Part shown: piece after piece, positions 12,955 through 26,200 of the stretch
How the letters are laid out: every line of letters starts with the position of its first letter
How positions within the stretch are numbered: position 1 is the stretch's first letter
Source of the DNA: Plasmodium relictum
Lineage: Eukaryota > Apicomplexa > Aconoidasida > Haemosporida > Plasmodiidae
Assembly: GCF_900005765.1 (NCBI RefSeq)
Contig: NC_041687.1
Coordinates: forward strand, 1,116,001-1,180,000
Length of the DNA: 64,000 nt
Direction of reading: 5' to 3'
Translations under genes and position numbers: made by a program
The notes under the pieces: model-generated
Database searches by the model: none
Seen by the model: the letters and a program-made list of their open reading frames with translations, nothing else
What the model was told of the DNA's origin: nothing

Positions 12955-14276
12955 GAAGGATTATTATAAATATATTTCTTTTTAAAAATTCTTTCTTTAA
13001 AAATATTAAAGATTTGTAATTCAAATTAAATTATTGTTCTGTTTTGTTTTGTTTTATTATTTTTAAACCTTTTTAAATTAGTATTTTTTGTTTATATTTT
13101 CAAGAATTTTTTATATTTGTTATGAAAATATACATTTTGTACGACTGTCTTTTTTATTTTATAGTTTTTGTTAATACAACGCATTAATCTTTTTTTTAAT
13201 TAACTTTATAGATTTTTATTTTTTTTTTTTTTTGTAACTTCTCTTTAATATTTTAATTTTGATTATTATTATTTTTCATTAAAATTTTAAAAATAAAATT
13301 AACGCTAGAAAAATATGTTATTCATTTTTTTTTTAGTTCATTGGATTAAAAGTAGACATAAATTTTTTTTTAAATATATTTTATATATGAATACTTCTAT
13401 TTTTATATAAATAAGACATTTCAATTACAATTACAATAGAACAAGTATTATGATAATGAATCTTCAATTTCAGTAATATATTATTATAAATCATTATATA
13501 TATATGGAATATTACTAATGATTTTTGAAAAATTTATCATTTTTCTTAGGAAAGATATATTCTCTACAAATTTTCTATAAATTCACATGAAAAAGCACAA
13601 TTCTAAATCGTTATAAATTTTTTTTAAAGTGTTTATAAATGCTGAATGCCATATAAGCTAAATTACTTTTAAAATTGAAAAATGAATTTTTATACTATTA
13701 AAAGTTGAGATAATGTATAAAATGAAATAAATAAATATTTTATGTGTTTATTTTATTATTTATAGATATTGTAACTTTCTCTAATAATAATAAAAAATTA
13801 ATTAAAAAAAAAAATAATAAAGACAATTGTTATTTATATATATTTTTAATAATATAAATTGTATAAATTTATAAAATAATAAAAAAAAAAAAAATTCCTG
13901 AAAATTCAGTTTAAATTCAGCTTTTAAGTAAAAATTTTTTTATATAAATCGTAAATAATTTAAATAAAATTTTTGAAAAAAAATAAGATATATACAAAAT
14001 AAAAAAAAATATAAATAAACTTAGAAATGAAATTTAACAAAAATTTTATAGTAGTGTACCTACTTTTAAATAATTAATTCTTATTATTTTTAACTATAAA
14101 ATGTATTTAATATTATTATCGCTTCTTTTTTTCAACTCTACACATTTAAATGTTTTATTAATTTTAGTTTAAATATTTTTAAGTATATATAAAATATTAA
14201 AATTATTTTAATTTTAATATATTTTTTTCTTTTCTAAAAATATATGAATATTATATTTTAATTCAAAACTTTTTTT
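12955..14276. other. Convergent intergenic region (1.3 kb)
   Basis: This lies between the hydrolase stop and the C-terminal end of the zinc-finger gene and should hold both 3' UTRs. I see T-rich and A-rich runs and a short (TTTTG)n stretch near 13040. No gene was found. Confidence 0.6.
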
Positions 14277-14454
14277 TTAATCTTGAAATTCTACAAGATT
14301 ATGCATAACAGCTGATTGTACTTCTTCAGGTGAAAATGTTTTCATTCTATCGATATAAGATGTTTTGCTCTTATAAGCAAAGCTGTGATTATTGCCGTTT
14401 TCATTATTATCATTACTATTATTAATCACTATCATTATCATTATTATTATCATA

Positions 14455-14494
<40 letters not shown>

Positions 14495-14795
14495 GTATTG
14501 TTATTATCATAATTATTATTATTATTTATATTATTATTATCATTATTATTATTATTATTTATATTATTATTATCATTATTATTATTATTATTTATATTAT
14601 TATTATCATTATTATTATTATTATCATTATTATTATTATTATTATTAGTAGTAGTAGTAGTAGTAGTAGTAGTATTAATATCAGTATTATTATCACTAAT
14701 ATCAATATTATTATCATTAATATCAGTATTGTTATTATCATAATAATTATTATTATTTATATTATTATTATTATTATTATCATTATTATTATTTA

Positions 14796-14877
<82 letters not shown>

Positions 14878-17800
14878 TTTTTTTTTTTTTTTATTGTCAT
14901 ATGTAATATTATTATTTTTATTATTTTTAATATTACTATTATTAATATTATTATTATCATTATTGATAGTATTATTTTTATTTATATCATTTTGCGCATT
15001 ATTTTGATAATGCTTACAACTTAAGTTATTCATTTTTCTATCATAATTTTTATTTGATGAATTTGATGGCATATAATTTTGTTTCTTTATATCTTTTTTG
15101 TTGTTTTCAATGGCTAGTATTTCCCTTTGGATAGAGTTATCATAATTAATGTTAGAGTTATGTAATCCACCCATACTATCATTATTATTGCATAAATTAT
15201 TTGAAGCATTTGATCTAATATTATTAAATACATGTGTTTGTGATTGTTGTGAATCTCTTTGATTTATTGGTAGTGTACTATTGAAATTGCTACTTAAAAA
15301 AGAATTATTTTTATTATTATTATTTGTAACTATATTTGCAGACATAGTATTTTGTTCATTTCCATTATACTTTGCCATATTAATATATTGATTTACATTG
15401 TATACATTAGAATCATTTATATTATGATTATTAAAATTTTTTTTTTGACAAGGATTTGCATAATGTTGTGATTGAATAGATTTATGTGATAAAATGTTAG
15501 AATGCAATAAGTTATTTGATGGTAATATATTAAAAATTTGCTGATAGTTTGAATTTGGTGAATTTAAAGGAAAATTAGAATGATGATTATTATTAATGGT
15601 TGATGCTTGATTCAATATATTTATATTATTCATTTCAAAATTTAAATAATTATAATAATCATTTCCATTTGAATAAATATTATTTACATTATAATTATAA
15701 TAATTAACACTATTTATCAAAGTATTTATTGGAAATATTCCATGATTTATTAACATATCATTATTTATATTAGTAGAATTTTTTTCATAATTTAAATTTG
15801 ATCTAAAAGTAGTGTTATGAAAAAAATTATTACAATTACTTAATCTTGTTAAATGATTATGCATATAAAGTGGACTTGTATTATTATAATTGGTAAAAAA
15901 GAACCTTGAAGAATCTTCGAAATTATAATTTGGTGAATTATGATGAGAGATTAAATACATATTATTAAATGATTTATTGAAATATTTGCAACTTAAATTA
16001 TTTTGAATTGTATTGGAATCCTTTTTTTCTTCTTTAATTTTTAAATTATTATTAATATTCATATTCTGCTTAGTATTAACCTTTGCCAACGTATCCAGTA
16101 CACTATTTTTATCACTTAACTCTTTAACCTTTGCATTGTCTTTATCAGGACTCTTAAAATTTTTCATAAATTTATTTATATTATGTTTTTTATATTTATA
16201 ATTAAAAATTTTCGAATTATAATTACTAGATGTGGTAGTCGTTGTACAGTTAGAAGAATTATTTGTTGAGTGATTTTTAGTTATATTATTTTCTTTTCTA
16301 TGTTTATTTTTTGATATAGAATTATTATCATTTTCAAAATTCCTATTTTCATTTAAATTTTTAATTTTAGAATATTTTTCATTTTTCTTTATATAACTAT
16401 TTAAATAATAATTTCCATTATACCTCTTAACATAATCTTTCTCCAAATATTTATCATCTACTTCTTTCACTAATTTTGTATATGCAATTTCATTTTTAAT
16501 ATTATTATTTGATTTATTATCATTTTCATATTTGCTTAATTTTTTTTTAATAATGAGATTGTAACTTTTTTTTTTTTTTTCTTTTTCATTAGCTTCTAAT
16601 TTCTTCTGTACACTAGAAGCTATATTTTCATTATCATATTGATTTTCTTCTATTTTTCTGAAAGTATCACCAATTTTTTCTTTTTCTCCCTCTTGTTCAT
16701 TCTCACAATTTGTATTTTTCTCTGTTGTAAATATTTGTTCACATTCCTTTTCTTCCACTTTAGTTTTTCGTTTATAATTTTTTTCACTTCTTTTATTTTC
16801 ATTGTCGACAAAATCACCTTTGGTATCTACTGCTTCTACTATTCTTAATTCCTTATTATCACTTAATTTTATTTCTTCATTTATATTTTCTCTATTACTC
16901 TTCTCTTCTTTATATTTTATGATTTGTTCATATTTTTTTTTTTTAATCACAGTTTCGTTTTTATCTTTTTCCTTTTTTATTTGTCTTTTATTAAAATCCT
17001 TACTTACATTATTACAATCAGTACTCAAAGCATGTAAGTTTAATTCATCGACCTTTCCTCTTTTTTCTTTTTCCTCTTTTAGATTTAAGATGCTGTCATC
17101 AATTATATTAATTCGTTCATGTGAATAATTGTAATTGGAGTTACTAATATTATTTCCTTCCTTTATATCTTCTATAATTTGCTCATTTACCTCATTAAAA
17201 CTAGAAGAGTTATTATTTTCTTTTTCTTGGGAATTGAAATCAGACGAATGAAAGTTTTGTGTTTCTCTTTTATACTCATTATTTATAGTTTTTAATTCTT
17301 CATTTGAAACTATTTCTCTTTTTTCATTATTTGTTTTAAATTCTCTGCTATCATTAGAACTAAATAAATGGTTTTTGTCTTCACTTTGTTTATTGAGATT
17401 ATATGAAATATATTCAGAAATATCCTTTTTATTTTTTACTTCATTATATAAAAATTTCACATTTATTTTATTTTTTAAAGCATATTTCTCTAATTCTGTT
17501 CTTCTATAATTTCTTTTTCTTAATTCTTCTTGTCCATGAGCATGTCTACATTTGTCTCCAGAAGGGCATTTTCCTTCTTTATCAAAATATTTACATAACT
17601 TTGTTTTGAAATAATCAGGTGTTGCTCTTAGTTCTAATTCTCCATGAGCATATACACAATTATCATTTTCACATTCATTTTTTATCCACAATTCACAAAT
17701 TTTTGTTTTTGTTAAATTAATGGAACTTCTTAATTTATCAGTTGAATGTGCATAGGAACAGTTGTCTCCTTTTTGGCATAATCCCTTTTTTAAAAAGGGG

Positions 17801-19008
17801 CATAGCTTTATTCTGTAGTATTGATCATGTATTTTTTCCTTCATTTTCGTATATACGTAATTTTGTTGATATTTTGTGTTTCTCATAGATCCCTCTTTAT
17901 TGGGGGTATTATTTATTGTGTTTATAGTTAAATTTTTAGGATTCATGTCAGTTAGATGAATATTATTAATGTGATTGTGTGTTGATATATGTGAAAGTGG
18001 TAAAGCAGAATGCTTCGAATTATTATAAGATTTTTGCTGCTCATAATGATTTATATTTTGATTATTTATTGTATTGTGAATTTGTTGGTGATTTAAATAA
18101 CAGTAATCGTTGCAGTTATATGAATAAGGATTATTAAAATTATATATATCTCTTGCTATATTATTATCTAAATAATTTTTATTATAGGGGTAATATTTAA
18201 AATTATAAAAATGATTTCTATTCATTCCTTGATTAAAAAAATTTTCATCAATATAAGGCTTTTTTATATATATACTACTATTATCTACCTTTTTTTTATC
18301 ATTATACATACAATTAGTAAATCTTTGATTGTAATATAAATTTTTATCATTTATTAAAAATTTTTTTTCCTTGTTTTGATTTTTAAAAGATTTATAATTT
18401 TGAAGCATTTTTCTTTCCTCTTTTTTATCACCATGTTTTATATATTCATTATTTTTTTCTTGTTTTGTAACATTTTCATTTATATCAGAAATACAATTAG
18501 TTGCTTGGTCTTTTATACATTTCTTATTTTTATTTTTTTCTATACTATTAATGTCACTAATATTCGAATATTTATGATTTATATTATTTGATTTATAATT
18601 TTCAACAATCATTCCATTCATGTTATATTCGCCAAAAAGATTTTTTTTTTTTTTTTTTTTTTTTATCTCTGTCAATTGATGCTCTAATACTTGTTCATTC
18701 TCATTTCCTAGAATTTGATCATTCTTAACCACTTCCTCCTTTGTGATCTCTGTCATATCATCTTTGACTTCTTTTTTATCTTCATCCATTTTTTTTTTAT
18801 TTATTTTTTTTTTTTTTTTTTCATTTATACAATGATTAAAGTTTTCATTTTTATAGAAATTTTTCTCTTGAATATATTTTTTATTATCTATATTTAATTT
18901 ATTAGATTTCATCAATTCTAAGTTAATTTCTGAGTAACGTACTACATTCTTTACCTCTGTTGAAGAATTACTGTTTTCATTTTTTTCATTTGAATTTATT
19001 TCAGTCAT
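14277..19008 (-). CDS. Triple CCCH-type zinc-finger protein, frame broken near the 3' end
   Basis: The main frame runs from ATG at 19008 to a TAA at 14424-14422 (1,528 residues). Three tandem CCCH fingers lie at roughly residues 400-505: CX7CX5CX3H, CX7CX4CX3H and CX8CX5CX3H, each preceded by a K-[LI]-C lead-in typical of RNA-binding CCCH fingers. The rest is Asn/Lys-rich with charged stretches. The family usually binds AU-rich or other single-stranded RNA and controls mRNA stability or translation; that role is inferred. The 3' end is a long Asn tract from (AAT)n, after which the frame ends in ...NDNDSD. In a different frame, 14396-14277 encodes a non-repetitive tail ending EEVQSAVMHNLVEFQD and TAA. 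Its codon use and composition look coding, so the true C-terminus is probably there and an indel in the repeat separates the two. Confidence 0.88.
14399..14892 (-). repeat. (AAT)n trinucleotide microsatellite encoding poly-Asn, ending in a 17-base homopolymer
   Basis: On the plus strand this is (ATT)n interrupted by ATC, ACT and TTTAT variants, with a (AGT)n patch at 14647-14674 (Thr codons on the coding strand) and a T17 run at 14876-14892. It encodes Asn, Asp, Ile and Thr runs in the zinc-finger protein. Opposite-strand and off-frame readings give poly-Ile or poly-Tyr and are artefacts. Confidence 0.95.
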
Positions 19009-22000
19009 TTTAATTTTTTTACTTTTTTTTTAGTAAATATAATCAATGTGGTTAAATAAATATGCTTATATATATACTAGAACATGTATATATGCATAAA
19101 TATGTATTTTTTCTAAAATTCAAATATTCTTACACATTTAGAAATATTCCTGTTATTTCCCATATATTCTTATTATAATTCGTTTTTTATTTAATTAAAA
19201 AAAAAAATAATTATAATAATAAATAAATAATAATGAAAATGAAATGATAATGATAATGATAATAATGATAAATATAGTGAACAATAATAAGAATGGTTAT
19301 ATTAAATAATAATTAAAAAAATATAAATATATATTTTATATTTGATAAATAACAAAAAGTATTTAGTAGATTAATAATAACAATTTCTTATTAGATAATA
19401 TAATATTATTTAGAAACAGAGAGCATGTATGAAAACAAAATAAAATAAAGTAACTACGATAAAAATACTACATTATTAATAATAAAACTTATAAAATTAA
19501 TAGACTGCTATGTTATTTTTCTATTTCTTTGGTAAATAACAAATAGAAGATTTATAATATTAATAAAAGATAAGAACAATTTATATTCTTTAGCTAATAT
19601 GCAGGTGCCATATTTATTTATTTACATTTTTTTTTTTTTTTTTTGTATATATATTATTTACTTATTCTTTATTTTATTATTTTTATTTATTTATTTTTTT
19701 TTTATATAGAAATAAAAACATAATAAAAGATATTAATTTACAAAATCAATAACAATGAAATTCATAAATAAGTCATATATTATATATAAAAAAAAAAAAA
19801 TAATAAATATATTTTATATAGTATATATAATATTAGTTTTTAAAAAAATACATTTTTTTAATATATCAAGATAAGTAATTTTTTATACGTAAGTCAAAGC
19901 ATAAGACTTAAATAGAAATACGTAAAAAAAAAATTTATTATTATTAAGAAATCATAAGTAATTTATCATTAATATCACAAAACAATCTATTTATAATTAC
20001 ATACTTATATATTAAATGATAAGTAAAAAAAAAAAAAAAAAATAGGTGTATTGTATTAAATACCTTTTAATTATTATTTCTAAAGTCATAACTATTTTAA
20101 TTCTTTTTTTTTTATTGACATAAAATTAAATATACATGTATAATATGTTATTATATAATAAACTTTATTATTATTTCTATATTTATAAATATACTTATGT
20201 TTCTAATATAGCAAAATATATATATATATATATATATATTCACATAAACATTATTATTTTTTATTCTTTTTTTTATATTGCTTCTAATTGAAAAATGTAA
20301 AATTAAAAGATACTACAAATAATCTTAAATAAATAAAGAAATAAATAAAATAAAAAAATAACAATAATATAATCGAACAAATATAAAAAGAACATATAAA
20401 TACAAATTTATATGCAAAATCGATATGCATTTATGATTGGTGTAATATTAGTTCATGATGACATTTTAGGATATCAAAGAATATAAAATATTTTTCATAA
20501 ACAAGATTAATATTTTTTATTTCTAAATATAAAATTTTAATTATCTTTTATTTTCATTTTATGAAAATTTTAAAGCCATTTATTAGTCCTTAAATATTAT
20601 TTTTTTATATAAAAGTTTCTTCTATAAATATTTTATTTTTTTATATCTAATTTTTTTTGTCTTCTCTTTTCTTTTTCTTTTTTTTTTTTATTCTGTATAC
20701 GTAAATTTATAAAGTATGCGTTTTTTTTAATATTTTTAGTTGGCACTCAAGTAAAAATAAATATTTGAAATATTAAATATAACTATAAAAATAAATAAAA
20801 TAGAAATGCTACTAAAATGTTATTTTTAGAATAATTAAAATACATGTTATCTTCAAGTCTATTTTTTTTTTTATTTTTAAATATATGCTTTAATAATAAT
20901 ATATACATAATATATTATATATTTTTAAAATGGGAAAATAATAAAAATATATAAAAAAAAAAAGTATCTACATATATAACTTTTATTTCATTACCTTTAG
21001 ATGTATCTTTGACGGTATCATTATTTTTTTTTTTAGTAAAGTTTTACTTTATCTTTTACTTTATTTCTAATTAAAATTTTTTTTGACAAAAGTAAAAATA
21101 TAAATAAAATAGAATAAAAATACTAGATATATATATATACACAATTAAAATAAAATAATGAGATAAAAAAAAAAAATAAAATAAAAAATAAAAAAGTATA
21201 TCAAAAGAAAAAAAAATAACTATTGAGTAAACTAACTCTTAAAGTGGATAAATAAAATCATTATCTTTTAGATACAAAAGTATTGAGGAAAATTTTAAAC
21301 ATTGCATAAGTAAGATGTATATATTAATTTCTTTAATTAATAGGTTTTTCTTTTTTTTTTTTCTTCTTATTTTTTTGGATTAGCATTAAAAAAAAATGTA
21401 TTTTTATTATATATATATATATATATGTTTTTAATAATTGTATATATTTTGCGTGTAAAAAAAAAAAAATTAAAAGGTACACATTTTTCTTTATCTCACA
21501 GTAATATTTCTAAATTATGTAGAAAATAACGGAACACTTTTTAAATAATATTGTATGATATAATTTTTTTATTTATATATTTTTAATAAATTAATTATAA
21601 TATTCTATAAAAGATTCTAAAAAGAAATATATAAATATTTCATTCAAAAAACATTTATATATTAGAAAAAAAAAAAAATAATTATATAAAAACATAAATA
21701 CTTTAACAAAATGAATTTAATAGCCTAATAGTATAAATATAAAATAAAAACAAAATATTATAACATTTTTATGTGCATATACTTTTATTAAAAAAAAAAA
21801 TAGAAAAAAAAAATTGATATGATAAAAAAAATATATACTTTGAAATTCATTAAAAACTTATTTTAATTTTGGATAACTTTAAAGTGAAATGAAAAATCAT
21901 TGATAAAGAAATAAAATTTTAATCACAAAAAAACATTTTATTTTAGTATTTGCTATTAGAACTATATAATATTAAAATGAAAAAAAAAAAAAAAAACATA

Positions 22001-22965
22001 AAAAAAACCACATTTCTTATACCTTTATATTAATTATATTAAAATGTTTATTTCTTTTAAAAAATAAAGCAGGACAAAAATATGCATGCTTATTAAGAAA
22101 TACATAATTTGTATCTATGTATTTTAGTATATTTATTTGTGTGTGCATATATAAATATACGTGTATTCACATATTTTAATTGTTTTTCTATTTTTTAAAT
22201 GTATGCTTATTTTTTTATTTAATCCTATTTATTAGAACAGATCTTTTGTGATAGCAAAAAAAGAAATGTGTTTTTAATAAATATTTTTAATTTTTGCATT
22301 TATTATTGAATACTAAAATCAATCTTAAATATTTGTATTTTAGTTATAGTATATTTACTATAGGAAAATAAAATAATATATGAATTAATTATAAAAAACT
22401 AATTAATGTATTGAAATGCACATATGAAGTTCTTACTATAATTTTTTTTCTTATATTTTTAGAATAAATTTATTGTTTTTTTTGTTTATATAACTAAAAA
22501 TACAACACTTTTATATATAATAATTTAAAAAAAAAAAAATAGCTCTTAATTTATTTTTAAAAATAAATTTTTATGCATTTAATATAACATTTAAATAAAT
22601 ACACAAATTTATATTTTATTTTATTCCTTTTAAACAAATAAAAGAGAATAAAATTACTACCTCTTTTCTTTTATAATAAAAAGTTTTTTTTTATACAGAT
22701 TACTATTTTCAACATGGTTTTTTCCTTATTATTTATTTTTCAAATTGAATTTTTATATAATTAATTATGCTATTGAATAAATATAGAAATGTTAAAGCTA
22801 TTTTTAATTATCAAATACTAGTTTAAAAAATTGCACAAGTTTATAAAAAAAAAAAAAATTAAAATACTTTTTTTTTTTGTAATTTCTATATATATTTTAT
22901 TAACAAATAAAAGTGTATGCAAATTAATTTTTCTTTATTTTATTAATAATATTATAGTTAAAAAA

Positions 22966-23002
<37 letters not shown>

Positions 23003-23213
23003 TTAATGATATTTTTATTGTATCTAAAGTATTTTTATATATTTAACATTGCAAATATAAAAACAAAATAATATTATTTCTTTTTAATTTTTATAAATTA
23101 TTTTCAAAGGCATTTCACAAGAAGTACACTTGTACTATATTTGCTTTATCTAGTGCACTATGCATCATTATCTAAATTTTATTTATATATTAATATTTAT
23201 AATTTTTTTTTCC
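19009..23213. other. Long intergenic region (4.2 kb) upstream of the zinc-finger gene
   Basis: It lies 5' of the zinc-finger gene and 3' of RPA2; both are on the minus strand. It is extremely A/T-rich. I see (TA)n tracts at 20217-20239, 21409-21426 and 22971-22999. Rare GC-containing words include ATGCATGC near 22083 and the palindrome TAGTGCACTA at 23151-23160. No exon chain or RNA gene is convincing. It is the largest gene-free stretch of the window and probably holds a long 5' UTR. Confidence 0.6.
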
Positions 23214-26200
23214 TTATTTCAAATTAAACATACTTTCAACTGATTTTATATTTAATCTTATAGTTACATTTAAGCAAATTAATTCATTCAATAAATATCT
23301 TATAACATAAGGAATAAAAATAATTTTACATGATACATCACAGGATTTACAAATAGCCATTTTATTTTTTCCTCCAATAGATCTACCTTTTATTATTTTC
23401 CCACTCGCATTAAATTGTAAAATGGGTGATAAAATTAGTCCACATTTGGGGCACACAAAACATTCATGTCCATCTGAATTCATTAAAAATCTTTCATTAA
23501 TTACAAAACTACAACCATGAGATATTATTCCATCTCTTTCCATTTCTCCTAATCTTATACCACCATGTTTTCTTTTACCTTTTAATGGTTGATGAGTTAA
23601 ATTACAAACAGGTCCTGATCGTCTTACCTGAGCTTTATCATAAGCCATATGTCTTAATCTTTGATAATAAATTACACCAATAAATATATGAGCTTGTAAT
23701 GGAACACCATATATACCACTATACAATAATTCAGTTCCATAATAATCATATCCCTTGTTTAATAATAATTTTGCAAAATAATCAATTTTATCATCATATG
23801 TTATATCTGAATATTTTTTCTTTTTTTTGCTTTGTTGAAAATTCAAATCTTTTGTATTATCTTCACTGTCATTTGATTTATTATGGATATAATTTTTTTT
23901 TTCTTTGCTCTCCTGTAAATATCCCTTAATACCACAATTATCAATCCATTGATTATTAAAACTTTTTTGTTGGGTATATTTTCTGAATGGTGTAGCATCA
24001 ATTCTTTTACCATATACAGAAGCAACTTTTCCACATATACTTTCGATAAGCATCCCAATAGTCATACGTGATGGAATACCATGAGGATTAAAAATTATAT
24101 CAGGAACTATTCCACTTTCTGAAAAAGGCATGTCCTCATGAGGAAATAATAAGGAAACAACTCCTTTTTGTCCATGTCTTGAAGCAAATTTGTCTCCTAC
24201 TTGAGGTTTTCTTGTCGATCGTAATTTGACAATTGCAATTTGATTTGAATTATTTTTTGCAATACTTACAAAGTCTACATAATATTCTCCATGCCTTTTA
24301 AAATTTTCATATGTTGTTAATTCATTTTTTTTATTAATATATGAATATAAAGGTGTAGACTCTTTAATTTTTTGTTGTATACTAGGCAAACCATCATTAT
24401 TTAGCTTTTTACCTATGTGGTCATGCTTAATATTATTGCTTTTGTAATTATTAGTATACCTAATGTTATTTCCAAATACAAAATCACCCGATCCTGCAAC
24501 TTTCTCTAAATCTATTAATTCTGTTTTATATATATGTGTTTGAAAAATACCCCTATCTACACTTCCCTTATTTAATATTAAGGCATCTTCCATATCGTAC
24601 CCTGTATATGATAATATTGCAACCACTGCATTTGTTCCACTTGGATAATTATCTACTCCATAAAATTCGTAATCTCTTGTTACAACTAAAGGAAGTTGAG
24701 GAGTTATCATTCTATATATTTTATTTGTAAATGTATACAATATATTTAAGCTTTGTATTCCCATTGTTTGTTTCAACATTTGACATTGATAAATATTACG
24801 TGGGCTTTGATTGTGATCAGAAAAAGGAGTTAAAGATGCTAAAAAAGATAAAAAGGATGTTTCCTTTAATTCCATATATTCAAATTTTTGTGGCATTTGC
24901 TCATAAATATCAATATTAACATTTTCATCACTATCAATAAAAGTTGTTGATGACATGTTATCGTTTTCTGAATCTATACCAGAATCACTACTAGTTTCAT
25001 AATCAGAACTACTAACATAACCATCTGTACTGTTTTTACGATTATTTTCCGTCAAAATTTTAAATACATTTTTATTAATTTTTGATTCATCTAATTTGCA
25101 ATTAGATGAATTATTGTTACATTTTTTTTTCATTTTAGAATTAATGTTTTTATCATTCATGTGAAATAAATACTGTTGCTTTAATGTGAACTTTTGTTCA
25201 TTTTTCTTTTTAGAATTAACTACTTCTTCTCTTTTTTTTAAAAGCTTCCTTGCTAAATTATTCTTTTTAATATCTGCATAGTTTATGGCAATAGATACAT
25301 ATGGTTGATAAGAAGGGGAAATGTATTCAATTGATTTCATTTTCAAATTAAATAAAGGTCTAATTATCCTTCCTGGAAATGTATTAATTACTATACTATC
25401 CATTATTGAGGGTTCATCAAGATAAGCATTTATTTCGAAATATGACTTTAAATTATACAAATTGTGATTTTTTGCATATTTTAATTTATAAACAGTTCTG
25501 TTAAAATCTTTGTTAGCAATATATGTAATAGGAATTGAATCAACAATAATAGGAATATTTTCATCTTCATAAATAGTGTGTATCCCACTTGTTTCATCTA
25601 AATTAACACTAATACCAATTTTTTTTAAATACAATTTTATATTCATTTTATGTGAATCATTGTTAGCTAAATTATGAATATAACAAAATTGAGATAAATG
25701 ATTTAGCAAACCACAAGGAGAACCGTCAGGTGTATGAACAGGACATATAAATCCCCATGATTCTCCTAATAATTTTCTAGGTGTTAATACTTTAACATCT
25801 TGGAAAAAGCAACCTCTATGTATAGCTCTAAAATTTGTAAGTAATCTTAAATTGTTAATTTCATCAGCTGAAATAACCCAGCCACTTTTTTGTTGATAAT
25901 GTAAATTGTCTGATGAAATATTTCCTGTTTTAAAGAAGTATATTATTGCCAAACTTATTGTTGAAAATGTCTTTGCTTTTTCCATGAATATGATATTATC
26001 ATTATACAATTCTTCTATATAACTTTCTATACTTGTAAATAATTTTTCTTTTTCATCTATGAATATTGATCTCAATTTTTTCTTTGACTCATTTTTATGA
26101 TTTAAAATATTTGAATTATCTAAAAAGAAAAATAAGTTATATATATGTATATATAAAGTTATAATGGAAAAAAAAAAAAAAAATATGATTATAATATATG

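Noticed and set aside
14416-14489. Intron model to join the zinc-finger body to its C-terminal tail
   Set aside because: The GT...AG pair is 74 bases long, but the required intron length is 1 modulo 3, so it does not restore the frame. Other nearby AG acceptors also fail with the available AGT-phase donors.
14392-15024. Plus-strand poly-Ile and poly-Tyr open frames
   Set aside because: They are off-frame or antisense readings of the (ATT)n repeat in the zinc-finger gene, with no sequence diversity.
22831-23046. Plus-strand 71-codon frame with a hydrophobic start, PEXEL-like look considered
   Set aside because: No PEXEL motif; half of the frame is a (TA)n repeat read as Tyr-Ile; lies in the RPA2 3' region.
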